This document shows positions 10,016-18,769 of a stretch of DNA of 64,000 nucleotides, in pieces. The stretch is from the NCBI GenBank assembly GCA_963753685.1, contig CAVWDE010000004.1, positions 186,001 to 250,000 of the forward strand, in the 5' to 3' direction. Each line of letters starts with the position of its first letter. Position 1 is the stretch's first letter. The notes beneath the pieces are model-generated. The model was not told the DNA's origin and did not search any database. It saw only the letters and a program-made list of their open reading frames with translations. The stretch is from DATAOG01 sp963753685 (lineage in GTDB: Bacteria; Pseudomonadota; Alphaproteobacteria; Geminicoccales; Geminicoccaceae). A program made the position numbers and the translations under genes.

Positions 10016-10783
10016 ATGAACATCGCCGACGAGCTCTCGATCCAGCTGTACTCGATGCGCAACTATGGCGATCTCGACCGCCAGCTGGCGGCGCTGGCCG
10101 GGCTCGGCTTCCGCCGCGTCGAGACGGTTGCCGGACACATCGCCGACGCCCGCACGACACGCGCCAGGCTCGATGCCCACGGCCTCGCGGCGCCCACGGG
10201 TCACGTGCCGCTGCCCGATCTGCGCACGCGCCTCGACTGGGTCGCCGACCAGGCGCAGATGCTTGGCATCGTGCAGCTGCTGATGCCGGCGGTGCCGGTC
10301 GAGGAACGCGACCGGCCGGCGGCGCATTGGCGATCGATCGGCGCGGAGCTCGCCGACATGGCCGAGCGCCTTGCCGCCAAGGGCCTCGGGCTCGGCTACC
10401 ACAACCATCACTGGGAGCTGAAGGCCTACCCGGACGGCAGCCGGCCGCTCGACCATCTGTTCCAGGCGGCCGCCGGCTCGAAGCTCGGCTGGCAGGCCGA
10501 CGTCGCCTGGCTGGTGCGCGGCGAGGTCGAGCCGGTGGCCTGGCTCGAGCGCTATCGCGACCGGCTGGTTTCGGCCCATGTCAAAGATATAGCGCCAAAA
10601 GGTAAGAACTTGGACGAGGATGGCTGGGCGGACGTCGGCCAGGGCGTCCTCGACTGGCCGACCCTCTGGCGGGCGGCGCTGGCGCGCGGCGCCCGCTGGA
10701 TGGTGCTCGAGCACGACAAGCCCAGCGATCCGGTCCGGTTCGCCAGGGCGAGCCGCGCTTTCCTGCTCGCGCACTGCGCCTGA
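10016..10783 (+). CDS. Sugar phosphate isomerase/epimerase (AP-endonuclease-2-like TIM barrel)
   Basis: 255 residues. The N-terminal SIQLYSMRNYGDLDRQLAAL segment, the central GLGYHNHHWEL motif with metal-binding histidines and glutamate, and the later DVAWLVRGE and VSAHVKDIAPKGKN strands are typical of the xylose-isomerase-like TIM-barrel family. These enzymes bind a divalent metal and isomerise or epimerise sugars and keto-sugars in the cytoplasm. It sits between the sugar ABC ATPase and a Gfo/Idh/MocA dehydrogenase, so it probably acts on the imported sugar or its keto derivative. The exact substrate cannot be read from sequence. The ribosome site AAGGG lies just before the ATG. Confidence 0.85.
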   Translation: MNIADELSIQLYSMRNYGDLDRQLAALAGLGFRRVETVAGHIADARTTRARLDAHGLAAPTGHVPLPDLRTRLDWVADQAQMLGIVQLLMPAVPVEERDRPAAHWRSIGAELADMAERLAAKGLGLGYHNHHWELKAYPDGSRPLDHLFQAAAGSKLGWQADVAWLVRGEVEPVAWLERYRDRLVSAHVKDIAPKGKNLDEDGWADVGQGVLDWPTLWRAALARGARWMVLEHDKPSDPVRFARASRAFLLAHCA

Positions 10784-10810
10784 ACCGCAACCCGCACGGA
10801 TGGAGTCCTC

Positions 10811-11959
10811 ATGCCGCCCGTCAAGCTCGGCATCCTCGGCTGTGGCGTCATCAGCGACGCCTATCTCCAGGGTGCGAGCCGCTCCCAGCTGATCGCGGTC
10901 AAAGCCTGCGCCGACCTCCTACCGGCAGCCGCGGAAGCCAAGGCTGCCGCCTATGGCATCGCGGCGACCAGCATCGAAGAGCTGCTCGCCGACCCCGAGA
11001 TCGAGATCGTCATCAACCTGACCGTGCCGCTCGCCCACGCCGAGGTCAGTCTGCGCGCGGTCGAGATGGGCAAGCACGTCTACTCGGAAAAACCGATCGC
11101 CACGACGCTGGCCGAGGGGCAGGCGTTGACCGCGGCCGCGCGCGCCAAGGGCGTCCGCCTCGGCGCGGCGCCCGACACCTTCCTCGGCGCCAGCCACCAG
11201 GCGGCCCGCCGGGCGGTCGACGCCGGCCGGATCGGCCGGGTGGTCGCCGGGAGCGCGTGCTTTGCCTCCCACGGCATGGAGACCTGGCACCCCAACCCGT
11301 TCTTCTTCTACCAGCGGGGCGGCGGGCCGATCCTCGACCTCGGCCCTTATCCGGTGACCCAGCTGGTCAACCTCTTAGGGCCCGTCGAGAGCGTGAGCGC
11401 CCAGACCTCGCGCGGCTTCGCGACCCGGACCGTGACCAGCGAGCCCAGGCGCGGCGAGGTCATCGAGGTCGAGGTGCCGACCACGGTCAACGGCGCGCTC
11501 GCCTTTGCCAACGGCGCCAATGTCGGGCTCACGGTCAGCTGGGACGTCTGGAAGCACGCGCGCGTGCCGATCGAGCTCTATGGCACCGAAGGCACGCTGC
11601 TCAACCCGGACCCGAACTTCTTCGGCGGCACGCCGCGCGTCTCGGAGCGGAACGGCGACTGGCAGGACCTGGCGATCGAGGCGCAGCCGTTCGGTACGCC
11701 CAACCGCGAGCTGCGGACCGGGGCCATGGTCGCCGACTACCGGATCGTCGGCGTCCTCGACATGGCGCAGGCGATCGCCGAGGGCCGGCCGCACCGGGCG
11801 AACGGCGATCTGGCACTCCACGTGCTCGAGGTGCTGGCGGCGCTGGAACGCTCCTCGATCGAGGGCCAGAGGATCCGGATCGAGACCATCTGCGAACGCC
11901 CGGAGCCGGTGCCACCCGGTGTCGACGAGGCGGTGTTCGTCACTTCGGGGCGCGCCTGA
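10811..11959 (+). CDS. Gfo/Idh/MocA family NAD(P)-dependent oxidoreductase
   Basis: 382 residues. The N-terminal Rossmann motif is LGILGCGVISDAYL, and the EKPIATT motif (about residues 95-101) carries the lysine conserved in this family. The second half is the beta-sheet substrate domain, with a DLGPYPVTQLVNLLG segment. Members oxidise or reduce sugar hydroxyls or ketones using NAD(H) or NADP(H). As the last gene of the sugar ABC operon, 27 bp after the TIM-barrel gene, it likely performs an oxidation step in catabolism of the imported sugar. The substrate is unknown. Confidence 0.88.
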   Translation: MPPVKLGILGCGVISDAYLQGASRSQLIAVKACADLLPAAAEAKAAAYGIAATSIEELLADPEIEIVINLTVPLAHAEVSLRAVEMGKHVYSEKPIATTLAEGQALTAAARAKGVRLGAAPDTFLGASHQAARRAVDAGRIGRVVAGSACFASHGMETWHPNPFFFYQRGGGPILDLGPYPVTQLVNLLGPVESVSAQTSRGFATRTVTSEPRRGEVIEVEVPTTVNGALAFANGANVGLTVSWDVWKHARVPIELYGTEGTLLNPDPNFFGGTPRVSERNGDWQDLAIEAQPFGTPNRELRTGAMVADYRIVGVLDMAQAIAEGRPHRANGDLALHVLEVLAALERSSIEGQRIRIETICERPEPVPPGVDEAVFVTSGRA

Positions 11960-12027
11960 TCGCCGCTCGTCAGCCCGAGGCGACGATTCTGTGCCAATCC
12001 CATAGCCGCCGCGGACGACGCTGCGGA

Positions 12028-13671
12028 TCAGCTGGTCGGCACGGGCTCGAGCCAGCCCTGGACCAGGTTGTCGAGCAGCCCGCGGGCGCGCGCATTCCAG
12101 CCCGAGGCCTCGGCATCGGCCATCCCGTCCGGCCGGGCGAGCGCATCGTAGGCGGCGCGCGCGCCGAGGTCCGAGACCATGGTCACGAACACCGCCGGGC
12201 GGTCGCTGGCCGGCAGCAGATAGCCGGCGAGCGCGCCGCCGTAGTTGACCGCGCCGGTCTTGGCCCAGACCCGGAGCGCCGCGGCCGGATCGTCGAAACG
12301 ATCGGTCAGCGTTCCCGACCAGCCACCGGCCGGCAGCAGGGCCGGCAGGGCGTCGGCACGCCAACCGTAGCGGACGATCGCCGCCAGCTGGCGGGGGGTC
12401 AACCGGGCGCGGCCATCGAGGCCGGAACTGTTGGGCAGGAAGGCGCCCCGCCAGTCGACCTCGGGCATCAGGCGGGCGAGCTGACGGACCAGCGGCGCTC
12501 CGGCAGGATCGGGGCCATAGGCGTGGTCGAGCCGCTGCGCCGCCGACAGACCGATGGTCTCGGCCATCATGTTGTTGCTGTAGAGCAGCATGTCGTGCAC
12601 GAGCTGGCGCAAGGGCGCACTCTCGTGGACGGCGATCAGGGTGGACTCGGGCGGCGCCGTGCCGCGCGACGGCAGGCCGAGCACGACGTCCAGGGCCAGC
12701 GCCAGGCGGCGAAAGACCTGCCCGGCGTGCAGCCCCGGGTCCTTGACCGGGAGATCGGTCGCCTGACGCCGACGGCCGCGATCGGCGACCCGCCAGACGA
12801 CCGTATCGCCGTGCCGGCTCTCGAACTCGACGCCGCCCGGCGGCAGATTGTCGGGCGAAGCCGCCTCGAAGCGCGCCTCGTCGAGCGGCGGCAGGGTGAA
12901 GGCGTCGACCGCGTTGCCACCGCCGCGCCAGGCGACATGCACACGGTTGAACGCCACCGACAGCGCGCCGATGCCGGGGTTGTAAGCGGCCTCCGGCGGC
13001 TGGTCCGGCGCGATCTCCGACGAGCGCGGCAGCGCCGTGTCGTCGATCAGGAAGTGGCCGTCGACCTGGTGGATGCCGCTGGTCGACAGGTGCACGGCCA
13101 GCTCGAGCAGATCGGCCACGTCGAGTTCCGGGTCGCCGCCGCCTTTGAGAATCAGATCGCCCTCGAGCACGCCGTTCCGGACCGGGCCGCCCGCGCGCAG
13201 CTCGGTGCGGTAGCGATGCTCCGGGCCGAGCACGTCCAGGGCCACGATCGCGGTCGCGAGCTTGGTGGTCGAGGCCGGGATCAGCGCGACATCCGGGTGG
13301 AGCGAGGCGAGTTCGCGGCCGCTCGCCAGATCGAGCAGCAGATAGCCGATCTGGGTGCCCCTGCGAGGTGCTACGATGTCGGCGGTGGTGCCGGGTTCGG
13401 CCGCGATGCTCTCGAGCTTGCCATCGACCTGTCCGCCCTGGACGCCGGGCAGCGGGTCGTCGAGCTGGGTCCGGGCCGGGCTGGTCTCGATCGCGGCCGC
13501 CGCGACGCCGGCCGCGGGCGCGATGACGGCGGGATCGCCGTCGGCCGCGATCGCGGCGATCGGCGCGGGCGCCGGTGCCGGCATCGCCGGCGGCGGCGGG
13601 TTGCTCGCGCAGGCGCACAGGAACACCAGGATACCGAGCGTTGCCCGGCTGAGGCCCGAAAGATCGCGCAT
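12028..13671 (-). CDS. dacB: D-alanyl-D-alanine carboxypeptidase/endopeptidase (PBP4 type, peptidase S13)
   Basis: 547 residues from the ATG at 13671. All three penicillin-binding motifs are present: STTK near residue 128 (nucleophile serine), SNN near 363, and KTG near 468. The start chosen gives a short N-terminal hydrophobic signal ending in LCAC, a plausible lipobox, followed by a Pro/Ala-rich linker. This would make a periplasmic lipoprotein that trims or cleaves peptidoglycan cross-links. In-frame starts exist further upstream (13713, 13815) but would put 14-48 residues before the signal. The gene converges with the sugar operon and stands apart from the Ehr operon that begins 127 bp upstream. 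Confidence 0.88.
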   Translation of the reverse strand: MRDLSGLSRATLGILVFLCACASNPPPPAMPAPAPAPIAAIAADGDPAVIAPAAGVAAAAIETSPARTQLDDPLPGVQGGQVDGKLESIAAEPGTTADIVAPRRGTQIGYLLLDLASGRELASLHPDVALIPASTTKLATAIVALDVLGPEHRYRTELRAGGPVRNGVLEGDLILKGGGDPELDVADLLELAVHLSTSGIHQVDGHFLIDDTALPRSSEIAPDQPPEAAYNPGIGALSVAFNRVHVAWRGGGNAVDAFTLPPLDEARFEAASPDNLPPGGVEFESRHGDTVVWRVADRGRRRQATDLPVKDPGLHAGQVFRRLALALDVVLGLPSRGTAPPESTLIAVHESAPLRQLVHDMLLYSNNMMAETIGLSAAQRLDHAYGPDPAGAPLVRQLARLMPEVDWRGAFLPNSSGLDGRARLTPRQLAAIVRYGWRADALPALLPAGGWSGTLTDRFDDPAAALRVWAKTGAVNYGGALAGYLLPASDRPAVFVTMVSDLGARAAYDALARPDGMADAEASGWNARARGLLDNLVQGWLEPVPTS

Positions 13672-13798
13672 CGTTGCCAACCCTGGTTCCCCGGCCAATG
13701 ACGTCACCTCCATCTCATTAGCAGAAAATGCCCGGCGACCGCCATCGTTGCTGGGCCACACCCGGGGCCCGGACGCTCCCAGGCGTACTGCAGGGAGC

Positions 13799-14329
13799 CT
13801 AACCGGTACGCGCATCGGCGCCCGCCTCGAGCAGGGCGAGCAGACCCGCGAGCAGATCCGCGGGCCGCGGCGGGCAACCGCGGATGTGCAGGTCGACCGG
13901 CACGACTTCGGCGACCCCGCCGGTCACCGCGTAGCTGCCGGCGAACGGGCCGCCGCCCGCGGCGCAGTCGCCGACCGCCACGACCCACTTGGGATCGGGC
14001 GTCGCCTGCCAGGTCCGCCGGAGGGCTTCGGCCATGTTCCGGGTCACCGGCCCGGTCACCAGCAGCACATCCGCGTGGCGCGGCGAGGCGACGAAGCGCA
14101 GGCCGAAGCGCTCGAGGTCGTAAAAGGCGTTGCCCAACGCGTGGATCTCCAGCTCGCAGCCGTTGCACGAGCCGGCATCGACCTCGCGGATCGCAAGCGA
14201 GCGGCCGAGGCGGCGGCGCGCGACACCGTTGACCCTGGCGGCGAGCTCGGCCAGCGCGGCGGCGCCGGGTGCCGGCGCGCGCTCGGTCAAGGGCGGCCGG
14301 AACAGACTCTGAAGCAAAGTGCGGCGCAT
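13799..14329 (-). CDS. NuoB/HyfI-like iron-sulfur small subunit of the Ehr/Hyf-type complex (intact copy)
   Basis: 176 residues from the ATG at 14329 (MRRTLLQSLFRPPLTER). Four cysteines match ligands of the N2-type [4Fe-4S] cluster: C55 and C58 (SCNGCE), C122 (GDC) and C152 (GCPP). The family passes electrons to the site shared with the NuoD/HyfG-like subunit. In an ordinary operon this gene would directly follow the large subunit; here it is separated from it by about 1.46 kb holding a damaged second copy and a VanZ-domain gene. All are on the same strand, so it can still be co-transcribed. The preceding 100 bp (14335-14437) is noncoding, though in the large-subunit frame it reads a weak echo of that gene's C-terminus. 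Confidence 0.88.
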   Translation of the reverse strand: MRRTLLQSLFRPPLTERAPAPGAAALAELAARVNGVARRRLGRSLAIREVDAGSCNGCELEIHALGNAFYDLERFGLRFVASPRHADVLLVTGPVTRNMAEALRRTWQATPDPKWVVAVGDCAAGGGPFAGSYAVTGGVAEVVPVDLHIRGCPPRPADLLAGLLALLEAGADARTG

Positions 14330-14437
14330 GACTAGCGATCCTGGTCCGGGCAGGAGCAGCAGGGCCTCGTGCCCGCGCACCAGACCCAGGCGTCGAAGGC
14401 GGTCGCTGAACGCCAGGACGGGCTCGCTCTCATCGCC

Positions 14438-15478
14438 TCAGATCTCGAGACCAGCCGCTCGGGCCCATTCGACCAGCACCACGCCGATCCCGCCGCCGAG
14501 CGTGTTGAGCACCAGGTCGGTGGTCGAGGGATGGCGGACGGGAATGCCGAACTGCAGCATCTCGAGGCTCGCGCTCACCGCAGCAACCGCCAGCAGCAGC
14601 GTCACGGGGCGCCGCCAGCCGCGTCCTGGCCCTCCCCATAGCCACCCCCATAGGCCGAACAGGAGACCGAGCGGCACGTAACCCATCACGTTGACGACGG
14701 CGTCGTGCAGGTTGAAGTCGCGAAACGGTACAAGCGTGAAATATTGGGGGGCGTACCAGAACCGCGCGGGCGAAGCCTCCAGCGTGTCGCGGGCGCCCGC
14801 CGCGGCGTAGTCGATGGCGCTGCCGTCGGTGCGCACGAGCGCCTCCTGGATCTCCCCGAGCCACAATCGCTCGTTGGTCAACTCGCCGCCCAGGGCCAGC
14901 CGATAGGAGGGGTCCCAGTCGCGGAACGGCTGCGCCGGGAGCGCCGTCTCGAGCCCGATCGGGTGATCGCCCGCCGGGGCCGCGGCCGAGAACCGCAGCC
15001 GGCCGGGCTCGATCGCGAGGTGGATCTCGACCCAGGCGGCAGGCGTCCGGAAGACGCCCGGCAGCTCGGCAAAGGGCCCATCGTCGGCGCGGGTGCCGTT
15101 GAGGCCGGTTTCGGGCGTGCGCAGTCGAAGGATCAGGTTCTCGCCCTCCTGTCCGATCGTGAGGTTGCGGCGATAGGGGTCGGCGGACAGGGTGAAGATG
15201 CGCGCCGGCCCGGTCTGATCCGAGCTGAAGGACCGCACCCGCAGTATGAGCTCCAGGCGCTGCGAGCGCATCGCGGCGGCGACCCAGTCCGGAGGGCTGA
15301 CCGAGCGCACGATCCCGGGCGTCGGAAACCGGATTCCGCCCTGCGCGGGCAATTCGGCACCGTTGACAACCCTGGTCGGGAATCCCCAGCGCAGCGGATG
15401 GAACGGCGACAGCGAGGCGATCGGGTACGCGGCCAGGATCGCGGTCGCCAGGAGGACGCGGAGAACCCGGTTCGGCAT
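14438..15478 (-). CDS. VanZ-like membrane protein with N-terminal LamG-like domain
   Basis: 346 residues from the ATG at 15478. A signal/anchor helix (LLATAILAAYPIA) is followed by a beta-rich region (about 55-225) resembling concanavalin/LamG jelly-roll domains (ELILRVRSFSS, IFTLSAD, WVEIHLAIEPGRLRF). The C-terminal part is a four-helix VanZ-like domain with NVMGYVPLGLLF, SASLEMLQF and STTDLVLNTLGG motifs. VanZ proteins are membrane proteins of poorly known function, named for teicoplanin resistance. Nothing links this gene to the complex it interrupts, so it is probably an insertion. The longer frame to 15946 overlaps the large-subunit gene and was rejected. Confidence 0.8.
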   Translation of the reverse strand: MPNRVLRVLLATAILAAYPIASLSPFHPLRWGFPTRVVNGAELPAQGGIRFPTPGIVRSVSPPDWVAAAMRSQRLELILRVRSFSSDQTGPARIFTLSADPYRRNLTIGQEGENLILRLRTPETGLNGTRADDGPFAELPGVFRTPAAWVEIHLAIEPGRLRFSAAAPAGDHPIGLETALPAQPFRDWDPSYRLALGGELTNERLWLGEIQEALVRTDGSAIDYAAAGARDTLEASPARFWYAPQYFTLVPFRDFNLHDAVVNVMGYVPLGLLFGLWGWLWGGPGRGWRRPVTLLLAVAAVSASLEMLQFGIPVRHPSTTDLVLNTLGGGIGVVLVEWARAAGLEI

Positions 15479-15507
15479 GAGGGTCCGGGCGCCGGGGATC
15501 GTCAGGG

Positions 15508-15792
15508 TCACGTCGATCGGCTCCAGTCCTGCCAGGCAAGGGTCGCGGCGGCCGGCGCGGTCGCCTCCGGCGCTTCCAGCCACGCGGGCGCACGGCCAGG
15601 GATCTGCGGGTCGACCGGCAGGACCTCCGACACCCCGCCGGCCACGGCGCAGCTGCCGGCGCGCAGGCCGAGGCGGCGGCGCGCTGCGCGGTCGACCTCG
15701 ACGGCGAGGTCGCCCGGCCCGGCATCGCCAGGCGCCAGAGCGCGCTCGGTCAGGGGCGGACGGAACAGGATCTGGGGCAGGGTGCGGCGCAT
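15508..15792 (-). pseudogene. Truncated second copy of the NuoB/HyfI-like gene
   Basis: The frame starts at 15792 with MRRTLPQILFRPPLTER, nearly identical to the intact copy at 14329. It follows the parental sequence to RRRLG, then jumps directly to a segment matching GSYAVTGGVAEVVPVDLHI in the intact gene. About 80 residues are missing, including the CxxC pair and the third cysteine, and the fourth-cysteine position reads GRAP. None of the cluster ligands survives, so it cannot make a working subunit. The start lies 3 bp from the large subunit's stop, the place expected for the original gene. The shadow ORF begins at 15894, but the homologous start is 15792. Confidence 0.85.
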
Positions 15793-15794
15793 GA

Positions 15795-17321
15795 TTAGAG
15801 GTCGTGGCCCGAGTAGGAGCAGTTGAAGGATTTGTTGCAGAGCGGGAAGTCGGCCACGATGTTGCCCTCGATCGCGGCCTCGAGCAACGGCCATTGGAAC
15901 CAGGAGGCGTCGCGCAGATGGCAGCGCTGGACGCGGCCGTCAGCACCGAGCCGGAGCCAGACCAGCAGGTCGCCGCGGAATGCCTCGATCAGCGCCACGC
16001 CTTCGCCCGCGCCGAGCGGGACCTGCGAACGGATCGCGCCATCGGGCAGACGCGCGAGGATCTGCTCGATCAGCGCCAGGCTCTGCAGCACCTCGCGGAT
16101 GCGCACCCAGACGCGGGCGTTGACGTCGCTCTCCTCGAGCACCGGGACCTCGAAGTCGAGCTGGTCGTAGGGTGGATAGCCGGGCGTGCGGCGGGCATCG
16201 AAGGCACGGCCGGCGGCGCGCCCGACATAGCCGCCGGCGCCGAACCTTCGGACCAGCTCGGGTGCCACCCGACCCGTGGCGACCGTCCGGTCCTGGAGCG
16301 AGGCGGTATTGTCGTAAAGCTCGATCAGCGCCGGAAAGCGGCGCCGGATCTCGGCAATCAGCGCGCGCAGCTCCGCCGCGCCGTCCGGCGCGAGGTCCGC
16401 CGCCACACCGGCCGGCCGGATCCGATCCATCATCAGCCGGTGCCCGAAGCCGGCATCGGCCGCGCGCAGCACGCGCTCGCGCAGCACACCGCAATGGGCG
16501 TGCATGAGCGCGAAGGCGGCATCGTTGCAGATCGCGCCGATGTCGCCCAGGTGATTGGCGACCCGCTCCAGCTCAGCCATCAGCGCCCGGAGCCACACGG
16601 CCCGCGCCGGCGGCTCGATGCCGAGCGCCGCCTCGATGGCGCGCGCGAAGCCGAGCGCATAGGCGACCGTGCTGTCGCCGGAGGTGCGCCCCGCGAGCCT
16701 GGCGGCGCGCTCCAGATCGGCGCCCGCGATCAGCCCCTCGATCCCCTTGTGCACGTAACCCAGGCGCTGCTCGAGGCGAACCACGGTCTCGCCACTGGCG
16801 GTGAAGCGGAAATGCCCCGGCTCGATGATCCCGGCGTGCACCGGACCGACCGGAATCTGATGCAGACTCTCGCCTTCGGCCGTGAGGAAAATGTAAGGCT
16901 CGCCGCCCGTGGCCTCGGCCGGACTGGCGGCGAGCGGGTGCCGCACGCCCCAGACCCCGTGATCGAGCCAGCGGCGCGGATCGGGCGCATCGTCCGCGAC
17001 CAGGCCGAACAGGTCGGTGATCGTCCGCTCGAGCCGGATCGCCGGCGGATGCAAGGCCGCAACCGACGGGAAGTGACCGTCCGGGCAGGCGAGGCTAAGC
17101 ACGCCGATAGCACCTGCCGGCTCGTCGAGCAGCACCATGTGGACGGCGTCGGCCTCGCCGAACAGGCCGAGCAGGGCGAGCCTGCCCTCGGCAAGCTCGC
17201 CGGCGGCGGCGCTCCAGGTCGCGGCCGATACGGCGACCCGCGGCCAGGGCCGGTGCCCTGCTACCGGGTCGCCCTCGGCGACCAGCACGGCCAGCGGGCC
17301 CGGGTCCGGCATCTGCCTCAA
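15795..17321 (-). CDS. HyfG/NuoCD-like large subunit lacking NiFe ligands (Ehr type)
   Basis: 508 residues. The N-terminal third is NuoC-like (HPPAIRLERTITDLFGL), the rest NuoD/HyfG-like (GPVHAGIIEPGHFRF, QRLGYVHKGIE). In true group 4 hydrogenases the first nickel motif is RxCGxC; here the equivalent is RTSGDS at about 212-217, without cysteine. The C-terminal DPCxxC motif is replaced by a tail ending CNKSFNCSYSGHDL, and the protein stops there. It should therefore not hold a NiFe centre and fits the energy-converting-hydrogenase-related (Ehr) class, whose substrate is unknown. The start overlaps the stop of the preceding membrane subunit by four bases. Confidence 0.88.
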   Translation of the reverse strand: MRQMPDPGPLAVLVAEGDPVAGHRPWPRVAVSAATWSAAAGELAEGRLALLGLFGEADAVHMVLLDEPAGAIGVLSLACPDGHFPSVAALHPPAIRLERTITDLFGLVADDAPDPRRWLDHGVWGVRHPLAASPAEATGGEPYIFLTAEGESLHQIPVGPVHAGIIEPGHFRFTASGETVVRLEQRLGYVHKGIEGLIAGADLERAARLAGRTSGDSTVAYALGFARAIEAALGIEPPARAVWLRALMAELERVANHLGDIGAICNDAAFALMHAHCGVLRERVLRAADAGFGHRLMMDRIRPAGVAADLAPDGAAELRALIAEIRRRFPALIELYDNTASLQDRTVATGRVAPELVRRFGAGGYVGRAAGRAFDARRTPGYPPYDQLDFEVPVLEESDVNARVWVRIREVLQSLALIEQILARLPDGAIRSQVPLGAGEGVALIEAFRGDLLVWLRLGADGRVQRCHLRDASWFQWPLLEAAIEGNIVADFPLCNKSFNCSYSGHDL

Positions 17322-18769
17322 CCCAGCCGCATCGCGACGTTCTGGAACCAGGCGACCAGCGGCCCCGGCAGATAGATGCCGGCCAGCAGCACCAGTCCCA
17401 GATGCGCGAACATCGGCAGGTAGGAGGCCTGGACCGGCTGGCTGCCCGCGACCGGCGCGCCGAACACCAGGCCCTGCAGGCGCAGCATCAGCGCGCCAAA
17501 GCCGATCAGCAGGCCCGCGACCAGCGGCAGTGCCAGCATGGGCTGCCTGGCAATGGTCGAGCTGACCACCAAAAACTCGCTCATGAAGATGCCGAGCGGT
17601 GGCATGCCGGCGATCGCGACCACGCCCATGACGAGCCCCCAGCCGAGCTTGGGATGGCTCTCGGTCAGGCCCCGGATGTCGGCGATCCTTTGGGTCCCGG
17701 TCGCCTGGGCGATGTGGCCGACGCCGAAGAAGATCGCGGACTTGGTCAGACTGTGCATGGTCATGTGCAAGAGACCGGCGAAGTTCGCGAGCGGGCCGCC
17801 CATGCCGAAGGCGAAGGTGATGATCCCCATGTGCTCGATCGAGGAATAGGCGAACATCCTTTTGATGTCGCGCCGCCGGTAGAGCATGAAGGCGGCGAAG
17901 ATCAGCGAGACCAGACCCATGGTCACCATCAGCGGGCCGGGGGCGAGCGCGCCGGCGTTGGCTGCGAGCAGCAGCTTGAAGCGCAGCAGCGCGAACAGCG
18001 CGACGTTGAGCAGCAGCCCCGAGAGCACGGCTGAGATCGGCGTCGGTCCCTCGGCATGCGCATCCGGCAGCCAGGCGTGCAAAGGTGCGAGCCCCACCTT
18101 GGTGCCGTAGCCAAGCAGCAAAAACACGAAGGCAAGGTTAAGCAGGCCCGGGTCGAAGGTGGACGCCCGGCTCGCAAGCACGTTCCAGGCCATGGCGTCC
18201 ATACCCTCGCCGACCACCGCGCGCGCCGCGAGATAGACCAGGATGGTGCCGAACAGCGCCAGCGCGATGCCAACGCTGCCCAGGATGAAATATTTCCAGG
18301 CCGCCTCGAGCGCCGCCTCGGTGCGGTAGATGCCGACCATCAGCACGGTGGTCAGCGTCGCGACCTCGATCGCGACCCACATCAGGCCGATGTTGTTCGA
18401 CACCAGCGCGAGGTTCATCGCGAACATCAGCACCTGGTACATGGCGTGGTAGAAACGGAGGTAAGTGGGCGTCAGCCGGCCGATCTCGAGCTCGTGGCCG
18501 ATGTAGCTGGCGCTGAAGACGCTGGTGGTGAAGGCGACGAAGGTGTTGAGCGCGATGAACACGACGTTCAGGTCGTCGACCAGCAGCAGCTGGCCCACGG
18601 CCGGGCGCGCGACGAACAGGGTCAGCGCCGCGAGGAAGGTGATCAGCGCGGCGCCGATGTTGAGGCGCGCGCTCAAGCGATAGTCCGGCAGCAGCGCCAG
18701 GACCGCGGCAGCCGTCGCCGGCACCACCAGGACCGCCGCGACCGCGATCGTGCCGAGCCCACTCGTCAC
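17318..18769 (-). CDS. HyfF/NuoN-like proton-translocating membrane subunit
   Basis: 483 residues, almost entirely hydrophobic, with about 14 membrane helices. It shows antiporter-type motifs: WVAIEVATLTTVLMVG with the conserved glutamate, KVGLAPLHAWLPDAHAEGP with lysine and histidine in the half-channel, and KRMFAYSSIEHMGII. This family forms one of the ion-pumping modules of complex I, group 4 hydrogenases and Mrp antiporters. Here it should couple the redox arm to movement of protons or sodium across the inner membrane. It overlaps both the upstream HyfE-like and downstream HyfG-like genes by four bases. Confidence 0.9.
   Translation of the reverse strand: MTSGLGTIAVAAVLVVPATAAAVLALLPDYRLSARLNIGAALITFLAALTLFVARPAVGQLLLVDDLNVVFIALNTFVAFTTSVFSASYIGHELEIGRLTPTYLRFYHAMYQVLMFAMNLALVSNNIGLMWVAIEVATLTTVLMVGIYRTEAALEAAWKYFILGSVGIALALFGTILVYLAARAVVGEGMDAMAWNVLASRASTFDPGLLNLAFVFLLLGYGTKVGLAPLHAWLPDAHAEGPTPISAVLSGLLLNVALFALLRFKLLLAANAGALAPGPLMVTMGLVSLIFAAFMLYRRRDIKRMFAYSSIEHMGIITFAFGMGGPLANFAGLLHMTMHSLTKSAIFFGVGHIAQATGTQRIADIRGLTESHPKLGWGLVMGVVAIAGMPPLGIFMSEFLVVSSTIARQPMLALPLVAGLLIGFGALMLRLQGLVFGAPVAGSQPVQASYLPMFAHLGLVLLAGIYLPGPLVAWFQNVAMRLG

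Noticed and set aside
11257..13701. 814-codon plus-strand frame
   Set aside because: Antisense to the PBP4-type gene and out of frame with the dehydrogenase; the genuine catalytic motifs lie on the other frames.
15795..17321. Active group 4 [NiFe] hydrogenase
   Set aside because: Both nickel-ligand motifs lack the required cysteines (RTSGDS; no DPCxxC).
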